DNA from: an uncultured Oscillospiraceae bacterium
Lineage (GTDB): Bacteria; Bacillota; Clostridia; Oscillospirales; Oscillospiraceae
DNA length: 49,544 nucleotides
Assembly (NCBI GenBank): GCA_944385175.1
Contig: CALWWB010000002.1
Location: 1 to 49,544, forward strand
Direction: 5' to 3'
Below, one piece after another: positions 31,903 through 40,142 of the stretch (its first letter is position 1; each line of letters opens with the position of its first letter). The notes beneath the pieces were generated by a model that ran no database searches, had not been told where the DNA came from, and was given only the letters and a program-made list of their open reading frames with translations. Both the position numbers and the translations under genes were made by a program.

Positions 31903-33276
31903 TTATTCCCAGAATTCACTGCCGCCGCAGTGGCTTATCACCACTTCACGCAGCTCCAGCATGGCGGTGTAGGTGGGCATGATGAATACCGGCTTTTCCT
32001 GCTGCTCTATCCATGCCACCAGTTTTTCGTAGTCCCGCTCCGTCTCAATATACTCGGGGGCAATGCCGGCATACTTTATGCGCAGGGCCATGTCGGAGGC
32101 CCGGTCGCCGGAAACCACTATCTTTTCCAGGCAGCCGGAGAGCTTTGTCAGCCCCTCAAAGTCCGCATCCCATATCCAGGATATATCCGTGCCGTCGGCG
32201 CTGCGGTCGTTGAGGCAGACAACAAGCATAAATTTCTCCCGGACGTTTTCCAGAAATTCAATCACCTGGTTGCAGCCGGCCGGATTTTTCACCAGCATCA
32301 TCCTGGCACCGCCCTTGCCCAACTGGAATCGCTCCATGCGTCCAAAGCCGCATTGGAAATCTCCCAGGGCCGAGATGGCGGCCTGGACTCCCAGCCCCAT
32401 CTCGGCGACGGCGGCCACCGCGCCTATGGCATTATAAATGTTGTACATGGCAGGAAGGTTCACGGTGACCATGTGCTTTTCGCCCCGGATATCCATGATG
32501 AGGCTGCTGCTGTCGGCCCCCTGAGAGAGTATCTCCGTCACGGCGTAGTCGGCCTTATGGCGGATGTAGCCGCAGCGGGGACAGCGGAAGCCCCCCAGGT
32601 GGCCGTAGCTTATATAGTCGTATTCATATTCCGCCTTGCAGCGGATGCAGTGGGTGGCATCGGATATCTCCGGCTTTGCCCGGGAGGAGACGGCGCCCCT
32701 TTCTATGCCGAAGTAGACCACGGGATTGGGCAGATCCAGGGCCAGGGAGGAGGTGAGGGAGCAGTCCGCATTGAGGCAGAGCCTGGCCTGGGGGATGGGC
32801 TCCAGGGCGGCGCGGATATTCTCCAGGGTATGGGTGACCTCTCCGTAGCGGTCCAGCTGGTCACGGAACAGGTTGGTAACTACCACCACCTGGGGCCTTA
32901 GCTGGGGGAAGACCCGTCGGGCCGCCGCCTCGTCGCACTCGATGACGGCGTATTCCTTGCGGCACCTGCCGCCGAGAGTGCTGTTCATCACAAACTCCGT
33001 GGTGATGCCGCTTATGAGATTTGCTCCGGAGCGATTGGCAAAGTAGCTCTTGCCCTGTTCCAGGAAGGCCTGCTCCACCATACGGGAGCTGGTGGTCTTG
33101 CCGTTGGTGCCGGTAATGGCCACAGTCTTGACCCCTTGGGAGACTATGGAGAGAAGTTCCGGGCAGAACTTCAGGGCAATACGCCCGGGCATGGCAGTGC
33201 CGCCCCGGTGCACCAGGCGGGAGAAGGAGCGGAGCAGTTTGCAGATGATTATTGCAATTATGGCTTTCAGCTTCAT
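31903..33276 (-). CDS. murT: Lipid II isoglutaminyl synthase, Mur-ligase-like subunit
   Basis: 457 residues, a Mur ligase relative. The ATP loop is GTNGKTT (56-62), after which NLFRDQLDRYGEV is typical of MurT. A zinc ribbon typical of MurT is inserted in the middle domain: Cys210, Cys213, Cys232 and Cys235. The C-terminal domain has LNDRSADGTDISWIWDADFE, the MurT signature, with Asp residues that replace those of other Mur ligases. With GatD it converts D-isoglutamate of lipid II to D-isoglutamine. Start at 33276 follows GGAG with 8-nt spacing. It follows the phosphodiesterase gene by 36 bp in one transcription unit. Confidence 0.96.
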   Translation of the reverse strand: MKLKAIIAIIICKLLRSFSRLVHRGGTAMPGRIALKFCPELLSIVSQGVKTVAITGTNGKTTSSRMVEQAFLEQGKSYFANRSGANLISGITTEFVMNSTLGGRCRKEYAVIECDEAAARRVFPQLRPQVVVVTNLFRDQLDRYGEVTHTLENIRAALEPIPQARLCLNADCSLTSSLALDLPNPVVYFGIERGAVSSRAKPEISDATHCIRCKAEYEYDYISYGHLGGFRCPRCGYIRHKADYAVTEILSQGADSSSLIMDIRGEKHMVTVNLPAMYNIYNAIGAVAAVAEMGLGVQAAISALGDFQCGFGRMERFQLGKGGARMMLVKNPAGCNQVIEFLENVREKFMLVVCLNDRSADGTDISWIWDADFEGLTKLSGCLEKIVVSGDRASDMALRIKYAGIAPEYIETERDYEKLVAWIEQQEKPVFIMPTYTAMLELREVVISHCGGSEFWE

Positions 33277-33312
33277 GATTTTTACTCCGTAAGCAGGGAT
33301 GGATGGTTTGGC

Positions 33313-33783
33313 TCAAAGATCCTGTATGGAACAGATTATGCCGCCGTTATCAAAAATTTCCACCAGGGCCCAGGTGAGCTTATAGCCTTTCCCGGCGGTA
33401 CCGGGGTTGAGAACGGTGACTCCCCCAACCTCCTGATAGAGGGTGCGGTGGGTATGGCCGAACATAGCCAATTTGCATCCCTGCTCCTGGGCGGCATAGA
33501 CCAGGGAGTCAACTCTGTCGTAATCCACGTTGTACAGGTGGCCGTGGGTGATGAAGGCCTTTACCGGCCCCAGCTGCACCGTGTCGGAGACGGGGGAAAC
33601 AGGGGCAAGGTCACAGTTGCCGCATACACTGTACATGGGGATATCAGGAAACTGCTGGGCAATGGCCCGGGCATCCCGCTCATGATCTCCCAGGTGGATG
33701 ATGGCATCCGGCCTGCAGCGGCGCACTGCCTCCAGGCAAAGGGCGATGTTGGTGTGGGTATCGGAAAAAACGGCAGCTTTCAT
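33313..33783 (-). CDS. YfcE/MJ0936-family metallophosphodiesterase
   Basis: 156 residues. All calcineurin-type metal motifs are seen: FSDTHTN, GDHERDA, GNCD, THGHLYNV and GHTHRTLYQEV. Size matches YfcE. The family cleaves phosphodiester bonds with Mn2+; the physiological substrate is generally unknown. Start at 33783 was chosen for its MKAAVFSDTH beginning and AAAGGAA site; the frame extends far upstream with no homology and overlaps the divergent small genes. It is the first gene of the murT-gatD operon. Confidence 0.93.
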   Translation of the reverse strand: MKAAVFSDTHTNIALCLEAVRRCRPDAIIHLGDHERDARAIAQQFPDIPMYSVCGNCDLAPVSPVSDTVQLGPVKAFITHGHLYNVDYDRVDSLVYAAQEQGCKLAMFGHTHRTLYQEVGGVTVLNPGTAGKGYKLTWALVEIFDNGGIICSIQDL

Positions 33784-33851
33784 GGCATGGTTCCTTTCGT
33801 AATCATTGGTAAGGCTATTGAATATAATAGAACGAACGGGAGTGAGTTTCA
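33784..33851. promoter_or_regulatory. Divergent AT-rich promoter region
   Basis: The 68-bp gap between the phosphodiesterase gene and the first small gene holds GAATATAATAGAA; TATAAT (33823-33828) can act for the plus strand and TATTAT for the minus strand. No good -35 is seen for either, so the details are uncertain. Confidence 0.3.
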
Positions 33852-34091
33852 ATGCAAAATTTTGAAGAATTGGGTCGGGAGCTGGAACGCCGGGGCAAGA
33901 CGGAGAAATTGAAAGCCCTGGCAGACAGCAGCGATGTGCAGAAGCTGGGGAAAATGCTGGACCCGGGGGCGGTGGAACGTGCTGCCAGAAGCGGCGACAG
34001 CCAGGCAATAAAGGACCTTCTCAGCTCGGTGCTCAACACCAAGGAGGGGCAGCGGCTGGCCCAAAGTGTGCAGCAGCTGATGAAAGACTGA
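33852..34091 (+). CDS. Small protein of unknown function
   Basis: 79 residues, mostly helical and charged: MQNFEELGRELERRGKTEKL then repeated Gly/Lys/Asp/Leu helices, KLGKMLDPGAVERAARSGDS and a C-terminal QRLAQSVQQLMKD. No signal, no membrane segment, no cysteine. Start follows GGGAGTGAGTTTCA. It is the first of three tightly packed small genes that run away from the murT operon. I recognise the set only as conserved-type hypotheticals of Oscillospiraceae; no function is known to me. Confidence 0.8.
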   Translation: MQNFEELGRELERRGKTEKLKALADSSDVQKLGKMLDPGAVERAARSGDSQAIKDLLSSVLNTKEGQRLAQSVQQLMKD

Positions 34092-34113
34092 AAACACAGG
34101 GGGTGAGCCTGCC

Positions 34114-34470
34114 GTGAGTGAGCTGGAGGACAAAATAAATTCTCTGCTCAGCGATCCCGAGCAGATGGAGAAAATAACACAAATGGCCAGATCCCTCATG
34201 GGCGGCGCCCCTCAGACCGAGACAGAGAGAAGGGAAGAGGACGACATGCCGGGCGGCCTGGGAATAGACGCGGCATCACTGCAGCGGCTGGGACGCATGC
34301 TCAGCCGGGGCGCCGGGCAAAAGCCCCAGGAGCGGGCACTGCTGGAGGCAATGAAACCCTATCTCTCGGAAAAGCGCCGCAGCAAGATGGATAAGGCCAT
34401 AAAGCTGGCACGCCTTGCAAAAATAGCCCAGCTGGCCATGGGAGAGATGGGAGGAGATGGCGGTGATTAA
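34114..34470 (+). CDS. Small acidic/basic helical protein of unknown function
   Basis: 118 residues starting at a GTG (34114), about 10 nt after AGGGGG. MSELEDKINSLLSDPEQMEK then ITQMARSLMGG forms a short N-terminal helical part, an acidic and probably flexible stretch follows, and the C-terminal half is basic, MKPYLSEKRRSKMDKAIKLA then RLAKIAQLAMGEMGG. The N- and C-terminal helices resemble the neighbour at 33852. No enzyme motif. The strongly basic helix could contact nucleic acid or the membrane; this is speculation. It overlaps the next gene. Confidence 0.82.
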   Translation: MSELEDKINSLLSDPEQMEKITQMARSLMGGAPQTETERREEDDMPGGLGIDAASLQRLGRMLSRGAGQKPQERALLEAMKPYLSEKRRSKMDKAIKLARLAKIAQLAMGEMGGDGGD

Positions 34471-34765
34471 TCGCTATCAGGGCAACAGCGGCAAGGTGAG
34501 CCGCTACATGGAACCCGGGGAACAAAACCGGGGACAGGGCATGCCCTACCACCGGGGCACACCTCCGGGGACGAAAGCCCCGGCCAGGGGAAAGGAACCC
34601 AAGGGTATCCTTGGCAGCCTGGAGGGCCTGGGAAAGATGCTGCCGGAACGGATAGGCGAGCTGGAGACAGAGGATATAATCCTGCTGCTCATCCTCTACC
34701 TCATGTACCGGGAGAGCGGCGACAGCGAGCTTTTGATAATCATGGGCGCAATGTTTTTGCTATGA
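34457..34765 (+). CDS. Small protein with a C-terminal membrane segment, unknown function
   Basis: 102 residues from the ATG at 34457; a GTG two codons on (34463) has better spacing from GGGAGG and may be the true start. The first 60 residues are polar and rich in Gly, Arg and Pro (probably disordered), the next are GLGKMLPERIGELETEDIIL and then LLILYLMYRESGDSELLIIM, one or two hydrophobic helices ending at the C-terminus. The gene overlaps the previous one by 14 bp, so the three small genes form one unit. Possibly a membrane-attached assembly partner of its neighbours. Confidence 0.8.
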   Translation: MAVINRYQGNSGKVSRYMEPGEQNRGQGMPYHRGTPPGTKAPARGKEPKGILGSLEGLGKMLPERIGELETEDIILLLILYLMYRESGDSELLIIMGAMFLL

Positions 34766-34783
34766 GCTTTTGAAGGAAATTTA

Positions 34784-34822
34784 TAAAAGCTGCCTCCCCC
34801 GCCTGATTATGTTGGGGGAGGC
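34784..34822 (-). terminator. Terminator of the WecA/TagO gene
   Basis: A 9-bp GC-rich stem GCCTCCCCC with complement (34792-34822), followed on the minus strand by AGCTTTTATAAATTT. It separates two converging genes. Confidence 0.75.
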
Positions 34823-34829
34823 AGACGCT

Positions 34830-35930
34830 TTATTCCTCAGGAGTTTCCTTGGACTGAAGGGCAGCGCTCTTTTTTCCCTTGAGCCGTGGGTTGCGGTGGA
34901 AAACAAAGAGCCATATGGAGAAGGTAATGGCAGCAATGGCCGCAAGACATATGATGCGCAGCAGCGCCGTTTCGGCGGCAAGTATCACGGCAAAAAGCCC
35001 CATGACTGCAGAGATGGAGTATAATACCGCCACGGCCTGGCGCTGGCTCAGCCCCATGGCCAAGAGCCGGTGATGGAAGTGGCCCTTGTCGGCGTGGAAG
35101 GGACTTTGACCGTGGGAGATGCGCCGGCAGAAGGCAAAGGCGGTGTCGGTGAGGGGCAGGGCCAGGGACAGCATAGGCACAAAGAAGGTGAACACCGCAT
35201 GGAACTTGAAAAGACCCATGATGGAGGCGGTGGCCAGGACGAAGCCCAACAGTTGGGAACCCACGTCCCCCATGAAAATTTTGGCGGGGTTCATGTTGTA
35301 GGGCATGAAGCCCAGGCAGGCCCCGGTGAGAGCTACCAGAATGACGGAGACCACCGGCTCTGCCACCAACAGAGAGACTATGAGCATGGAGGTGGAACTG
35401 ATAGCGGCCACGCCTACGGCCAGACCGTCCAGCCCGTCTATAAGGTTCATGGCATTGGTGCAGCCCACAATCCAGATTATGGTAAGGGGCACGGACAAAT
35501 GGCCGATGTAGATGGTGGTTTCCTCGGCAAAGACGTTGGGGTTGGATATAACGTCAAACACAAGGCCCGAACGGATGGCCACGATGGCGGCCAGCAGCTG
35601 GGCGGCCAGCTTGGCCCATGGATTAAGGTTCACTATGTCATCCACGGCACCCATCATAGCGATGATCACCGCACCCACCAGAAGGCCCATGACCTGGGTG
35701 GACATGTTTACAAAGAGCAGCAGGCTTATCACAAAGCCCAGGAAAATGGCAATGCCGCCCATGCGGGGAATGGGATGGTCATGCACCCGCCGTCCATCCT
35801 TGGGCACATCTATGGCGCCAACTTTGGCGGCGAAGTCCTTCACCGGCGGGGTCATGAGAAAAGAGATAACCAGCGCCACTATGAAGGCAAGCAGCATTTT
35901 CAGCCAATCGTTGATATCTGGGATCATCAA
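34830..35930 (-). CDS. Undecaprenyl-phosphate N-acetylglucosaminyl 1-phosphate transferase (WecA/TagO family)
   Basis: 366 residues with about 11 membrane helices. Family motifs in order: DGRRVHDHPIPRMGGIAIFL, MMGAVDDIVNL (the DD pair), NAMNLIDGLDGLA (catalytic Asp region), KIFMGDVGSQLLGF, and HADKGHFHHRLLAMGLSQRQ with the HHRL motif of WecA/TagO rather than MraY. It links a sugar-1-phosphate to undecaprenyl phosphate, starting teichoic acid or other surface polymer synthesis. Start at 35930 follows AGGAGAAGATTTG. No other wall-polymer genes adjoin it; the amino sugar operon at 5659-13445 is a possible client of the polymer it begins. Confidence 0.95.
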   Translation of the reverse strand: MMIPDINDWLKMLLAFIVALVISFLMTPPVKDFAAKVGAIDVPKDGRRVHDHPIPRMGGIAIFLGFVISLLLFVNMSTQVMGLLVGAVIIAMMGAVDDIVNLNPWAKLAAQLLAAIVAIRSGLVFDVISNPNVFAEETTIYIGHLSVPLTIIWIVGCTNAMNLIDGLDGLAVGVAAISSTSMLIVSLLVAEPVVSVILVALTGACLGFMPYNMNPAKIFMGDVGSQLLGFVLATASIMGLFKFHAVFTFFVPMLSLALPLTDTAFAFCRRISHGQSPFHADKGHFHHRLLAMGLSQRQAVAVLYSISAVMGLFAVILAAETALLRIICLAAIAAITFSIWLFVFHRNPRLKGKKSAALQSKETPEE

Positions 35931-35988
35931 ATCTTCTCCTGTACTTTAAGGCTTAATTTAAAAAACTGGAGCAGAGAGCAATTTCATA

Positions 35989-37005
35989 TCAGAATGGCTT
36001 TTCCACAAAACCGACCCGCTTATAGACTTTACGCAGAGTCTTGCGGGCAACATAGCCTGCCTTTTGGGCACCCTGGGTGTAAACCTGCTGGAGGTAGGCC
36101 TTGTCTGCCATGATGCGCTGGGCCTCCTCCCGCACGGGGCGCAGGGCCTCTATTACAGCCTCACCCACGGCGGGCTTGAAGGCACCGTAGCCCTTGCCCT
36201 GAAATTCCGCTTCTATCTCCTCAAAGCTCTTGCCGGTGACTGAGGAGTAAATGCTCATGAGGTTTGCCACACCCGGCTTCTCGGCAGGGGCGTAGCGCAC
36301 GCAGTTTTCCGTGTCGGAATCGGTGACGGCCCGCTTGAACTTCCGGGCGATCTCCTCGGGGCTGTCCAGCAGAAAGACGCAGCCGTGGGGATCGGACTTG
36401 CTCATCTTGGACGTGGGGTTTACAAGGCTCATGATGCGGGCGCCCACCTTGGGAATATAGGGCTCGGGTACCTTAAAAGTCTCCCCGTAAATATTGTTGA
36501 AGCGGGTGGCAATGTCCCTTGTAAGCTCACAGTGCTGCTTCTGATCCTCGCCCACGGGCACATAATCCGCCTGGTAAAGCAGGATGTCCGCCGCCATAAG
36601 GGAGGGATAGGTGAAGAGGCCTCCGTTTATATTGTCGGCGTTCTTGGCGCACTTGTCTTTGAACTGGGTCATGCGGCTGAGCTCGCCGAACATGGTGTAG
36701 CAGTTGAGTATCCAGCCCAGCTCTGCGTGCTCGTGGACATGGCTCTGTATAAATAGTGTGTTCTTCTCCGGGTCCAGGCCGCAGGCGATATACTGGGCCA
36801 GCTGGGCCAGGGAACGGCGGCGCAGCTCCGCCGGGTTCTGGCGCACGGTGATGCTGTGCAGATCCGCCATGAAATAGTAGCAGTCAAATTCTTCCGCCAG
36901 GGCGGCCCAGTTCTTCACCGCACCCAGGTAGTTGCCCAGATGCAGATCCCCGGAGGGCTGGATGCCGGAGAGCATAACTTTTTTTGTAGCGGCAGTGTTT
37001 TCCAT
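35989..37005 (-). CDS. trpS: Tryptophanyl-tRNA synthetase
   Basis: 338 residues, normal for bacterial TrpS. The HIGH-type motif is SGDLHLGNYLGAV and the KMSKS loop is SKMSKSDPHGC; GEDQKQHCELTRDIATRFN between them is typical of the Trp/Tyr group. It charges tRNA-Trp. Start at 37005 was chosen for GAGGT at 7-nt spacing; the frame extends to 37062 but that part is not family sequence. Its promoter (37063-37091) overlaps that of gltX. The leader is only about 50 nt, too short for a T-box, unlike many trpS genes of Firmicutes. Confidence 0.97.
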   Translation of the reverse strand: MENTAATKKVMLSGIQPSGDLHLGNYLGAVKNWAALAEEFDCYYFMADLHSITVRQNPAELRRRSLAQLAQYIACGLDPEKNTLFIQSHVHEHAELGWILNCYTMFGELSRMTQFKDKCAKNADNINGGLFTYPSLMAADILLYQADYVPVGEDQKQHCELTRDIATRFNNIYGETFKVPEPYIPKVGARIMSLVNPTSKMSKSDPHGCVFLLDSPEEIARKFKRAVTDSDTENCVRYAPAEKPGVANLMSIYSSVTGKSFEEIEAEFQGKGYGAFKPAVGEAVIEALRPVREEAQRIMADKAYLQQVYTQGAQKAGYVARKTLRKVYKRVGFVEKPF

Positions 37006-37062
37006 AATAATACCTCTATCCGTAAAGAGCAAACTAAATTGCGTTTTTTCACATGTCCTCAT

Positions 37063-37091
37063 ATTCTACCAAAATAAGTTCGGCTTGACAA
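37063..37091 (-). promoter_or_regulatory. Promoter of trpS
   Basis: On the minus strand: TTGTCA (37086-37091), 17-bp spacer, TAGAAT (37063-37068). Its -35 shares five base pairs with the gltX -35 on the other strand. Confidence 0.6.
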
Positions 37092-37113
37092 CAGGTAAAA
37101 TATAAAATAATAT
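37085..37113 (+). promoter_or_regulatory. Promoter of gltX
   Basis: Perfect TTGACA (37085-37090), 17-bp spacer and TAATAT (37108-37113), about 55 bp before gltX. It is back to back with the trpS promoter. Confidence 0.6.
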
Positions 37114-37167
37114 ATGAGACGGCAAAAATATGATGAAAATATATTGCTTTTCTGGAGGCATTGAAAT

Positions 37168-38652
37168 ATGAAAGACATGAGCTGGTTCAGAGAAATGGAG
37201 GACAAGATACCTCAGGGTGAAGTACGCACCCGTTTTGCCCCCTCCCCCACGGGGTATATGCACGTGGGGAACCTGCGCACCGCTCTGTACACCTATCTGA
37301 TTGCTCGCCACGCCGGGGGCAAATTCATTCTGCGCATAGAGGATACCGACCAGGTCCGCCAGGTGGAGGGAGCCGTGGAGGTCATATACAAGACCATGGC
37401 CCAGTGCCATCTGGAGCATGACGAGGGCCCGGATGTGGGCGGCCCTGTGGCCCCCTATATCCAGACGGAACGCCGCCCCTATTATAAGGAATATGCTGAA
37501 CTGCTCATGGAGAGGGGCCACGCATACCGCTGCTTCTGCGAAAAGACCGAGAGCGAGGAGGACAGCGGGGACTTTGACCGGGGAGACGACCCCTGCCGCA
37601 GTATGAGCCGGGAGGAGTCGGACCGGAAAGCCGCAGCAGGAGAGCCTTACGTCATCCGCCAGCTCATCCCCCATGAGGGAAGCACCACCTTCCACGACGA
37701 AATCTTCGGGGACATCACTGTGGAGAACTCCACCCTGGACGATCAGGTGCTCATTAAGCGGGACGGACTGCCCACCTATAATTTTGCAAATGTTATTGAC
37801 GACCATCTTATGGGCATCACCCATGTGGTGAGAGGGAGCGAATACCTCTCCTCCGCCCCAAAGTACAATCTGCTGTATGAGGGCTTCGGCTGGGAGATAC
37901 CCAAGTATGTCCACTGTTCTCCCGTTATGCGGGATGCCCACAACAAGATGTCCAAGCGCCATGGTGACCCCTCCTATGAGGACCTCATTGCCCAGGGCTT
38001 CCTCACCGACGCGGTGATAAACTATGTCACCCTCCTGGGCTGGAGCCCCAGAGGGGAGCAGGCTGAGCAGGAAATCTTCACCATGCAGGAGCTGGTGGAC
38101 TGCTTTGACATAGGCGGCATATCCAAGTCCCCCGCCATCTTTGATATAGAAAAGCTGAAGTATTTTAACAGCGAGTATATCCGCTCGATGAGTCCCGAGG
38201 ATTTTGCAAAGATTGCCGAACCCTATATCCGCAGCGCGGTGAAAAATACGGCCTATGATGCTGCTGCCATAGCCGCCCTGCTTCAGCAGCGCACCGAGGT
38301 GCTCACCGATATCCCGGAGAAGCTGGACTTCTTCGACAGCCTGCCGGAGTACGACAAGGAGCTTTTTGTACACAAGAAGTCCAAGTCCGGCCTGGAGAGC
38401 TCAAAGCAGGCTCTGGAGCTGATGATACCCCGCTTCCGTGCTCTGGAGAACTGGGACGACGAGAGCATAATGAATGCCATGCTGGGCCTTGCCCAGGAGC
38501 TGGGTGTGAAAAACTCCGTGGTCATGTGGCCTGTGCGCATAGCCGCTGCCGGCAAGGCAGTGACTCCCGGCGGAGCAGTGGAGATCTGCCGCATTCTGGG
38601 CAGGGAGGAAACTCTCAGCCGACTGAACACAGGACTTGAAAAACTGAAATAA
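37168..38652 (+). CDS. gltX: Glutamyl-tRNA synthetase
   Basis: 494 residues. The HIGH motif is TRFAPSPTGYMHVGNLRTAL and the KMSKS motif is NKMSKRHGDPSYEDL; RIEDTDQVRQVEGAVEVI and GLPTYNFANVIDDHLMGITH lie between in the usual order. It charges tRNA-Glu (and in many Clostridia also tRNA-Gln, later amidated by GatCAB; gatCAB is not in this window). Start at 37168 is the first Met after CTGGAGGCATTGAAAT. A long-stem hairpin follows and leads straight into ypeB. Confidence 0.97.
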   Translation: MKDMSWFREMEDKIPQGEVRTRFAPSPTGYMHVGNLRTALYTYLIARHAGGKFILRIEDTDQVRQVEGAVEVIYKTMAQCHLEHDEGPDVGGPVAPYIQTERRPYYKEYAELLMERGHAYRCFCEKTESEEDSGDFDRGDDPCRSMSREESDRKAAAGEPYVIRQLIPHEGSTTFHDEIFGDITVENSTLDDQVLIKRDGLPTYNFANVIDDHLMGITHVVRGSEYLSSAPKYNLLYEGFGWEIPKYVHCSPVMRDAHNKMSKRHGDPSYEDLIAQGFLTDAVINYVTLLGWSPRGEQAEQEIFTMQELVDCFDIGGISKSPAIFDIEKLKYFNSEYIRSMSPEDFAKIAEPYIRSAVKNTAYDAAAIAALLQQRTEVLTDIPEKLDFFDSLPEYDKELFVHKKSKSGLESSKQALELMIPRFRALENWDDESIMNAMLGLAQELGVKNSVVMWPVRIAAAGKAVTPGGAVEICRILGREETLSRLNTGLEKLK

Positions 38653-38686
38653 ACGCCCGGGCAGGATAATTCTTTCGCCCATTCAT

Positions 38687-38731
38687 AAAAACACCTCTTT
38701 TGGAAATGATAGACCAGAAGAGGTGTTTTTT
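38687..38731 (+). terminator. Long hairpin after gltX that also covers the ypeB ribosome site
   Basis: A 17-bp stem with a single G-U pair (arms 38687-38703 and 38714-38730, loop AAATGATAGA) ending in TTTTTT. The 3' arm contains GAAGAGG, the only ribosome site for ypeB, whose ATG begins at 38732, directly after the T-run. It can therefore stop transcription or, in read-through RNA, hide the ribosome site. Confidence 0.85.
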
Positions 38732-39991
38732 ATGTCCGGAAAAGCCAAATTTATTTTTGGAACCTACATTGCTGCCGCTCTGGTAGTGCTGAGCCTGTGC
38801 TGCGCCATTGGCTACAGCCGGCTGAGGGAATACCGCCAGGCTGCGGCTTACAGCTCCAGGGCCTCCTTTGAGACTACGGTGAAGGCCGTGGACAGTATGG
38901 GGGCGGCCCTGGAAAAGAGCCTTTATGCCACCGACGGGGGGATGTGCTCCAGCCTCTGCGGACAGGTATATGCCAGCGCCTCCGCAGCGGAAGCGGCTCT
39001 GCTGAGCCTGCCTTTTGAAACGGTGGAGTTGGAGAACCTGGCTTCTTTTTTGAACCTGGCCGGGGACTATGCCTACAGCCTTGCTCCCCAGGCGGCAGAA
39101 AATGGATTCAGTCAGGAAGAACAGGAGCAGCTGTCTGCCCTTTCCCAGCAAGCCGGAGACTTTGCCGCGCTGCTCAGGCAGCTGCAAATGGATCTGAACA
39201 ACGGCCTTGCCCTGCTGGACAGCCGGGAAGAACAGCTGCAGAATGTGGGGCTGCCGGAGGGAGAGAAGATAAGTGCGTCTCTGCTGGAGTATGAGGGTGG
39301 CTTTGACGGCAGTGCCTTTGAATACGACGGGAAATACAGCCTGAAAGCGGAGACGGAAGCGGGAGATCTTAGTGAAGAACAGGCCATGGAGCTGGCTGCC
39401 CGGGTGGCGGGAGTGGATGTCCGTGAGCTGAAAGAGGAATACAGCTATTCCGGCACCGACGGCCGCCGCTGCTACAGCGCCGGAGACATGCTCATTTGCG
39501 TCAGCAGCCGTGGCTTGGAGTCAATAGGCCAGTCCCGCCTGGTGAGCTCCGGCAGGCTCAGCACCGAAAAGGCCCGGCAAAAAGCGGAGGAGTTCCTCTC
39601 CACCCTGGAGCTGGAGGAGTTGGCGCTGATAAGCTACAGCGACAGCGGCACCATAGCCTCTTTCAATTTTGCCCAGGTACAGGATGGGGCACTGCGCCTG
39701 AACAGCGGGGTGAAAGTCTCCGTAGCCCTGGATGACGGCAGCATCTACGCATATAACGGAGAGAACTACAGCTATGAGGCGGCGGAGCTGAACTGGGACA
39801 CCGATGAGGAGGAAGCGGCGGCCCAACTGCCGGAGAACGTGAGCAGCGAAGGGGTGCGGCGGGTGACCATACGCAGCGCCGGAGACAGGGAATTGCCCTG
39901 CTATGAGTTCAGCTGCCTGAACGGCGAGGGGGAGAGCCTGAAAATCTATGTGAATGCCCAGACGGGCAAACAGTGCAGGATAGATATATAG
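38732..39991 (+). CDS. ypeB: Germination protein YpeB
   Basis: 419 residues. One N-terminal membrane helix (FIFGTYIAAALVVLSLCCAI, about 8-28), a helical region with paired Glu/Gln-rich segments, then LLEYEGGFDGSAFEYDGKYS, the tyrosine/aspartate/glycine motif of YpeB, and three PepSY-like units (LSEEQAMELAARVAGV, LSTEKARQKAEEFLS, ending LKIYVNAQTGKQCRI). YpeB is needed for stable SleB, the spore cortex-lytic enzyme, so this supports a spore-forming host. ATG 38732 is chosen over an in-frame GTG at 38723 because the ribosome site fits it. sleB, usually adjacent, is absent here. Confidence 0.9.
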   Translation: MSGKAKFIFGTYIAAALVVLSLCCAIGYSRLREYRQAAAYSSRASFETTVKAVDSMGAALEKSLYATDGGMCSSLCGQVYASASAAEAALLSLPFETVELENLASFLNLAGDYAYSLAPQAAENGFSQEEQEQLSALSQQAGDFAALLRQLQMDLNNGLALLDSREEQLQNVGLPEGEKISASLLEYEGGFDGSAFEYDGKYSLKAETEAGDLSEEQAMELAARVAGVDVRELKEEYSYSGTDGRRCYSAGDMLICVSSRGLESIGQSRLVSSGRLSTEKARQKAEEFLSTLELEELALISYSDSGTIASFNFAQVQDGALRLNSGVKVSVALDDGSIYAYNGENYSYEAAELNWDTDEEEAAAQLPENVSSEGVRRVTIRSAGDRELPCYEFSCLNGEGESLKIYVNAQTGKQCRIDI

Positions 39992-40000
39992 CAGTATATG

Positions 40001-40074
40001 GGAAAAGCCGGTGGGGCAAAGATTGGGATCTGAGATAAAATGCAGAAAGGTCCTAACCTTTGCCCCCGTTTTCC
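40001..40074. repeat. Long imperfect inverted repeat after ypeB
   Basis: GGAAAA (40001-40006) pairs with TTTTCC (40069-40074), and GGGGCAAAG with CTTTGCCCC (40058-40066), leaving a 36-nt loop that can form a small AGGT-CCTA-ACCT fold. It may end the ypeB transcript (GTTTTCC after the stem) but the loop is unusually large. Confidence 0.4.
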
Positions 40075-40142
40075 ATGTATATAATGACGAAATATATGGT
40101 AACAGACAGGTAAAAAATCTATTTTGTATTTGATGCTGAGGT

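Noticed and set aside
37006..37084. A T-box leader for trpS
   Set aside because: The predicted leader is about 50 nt with no specifier loop or terminator; a T-box needs roughly 200 nt.
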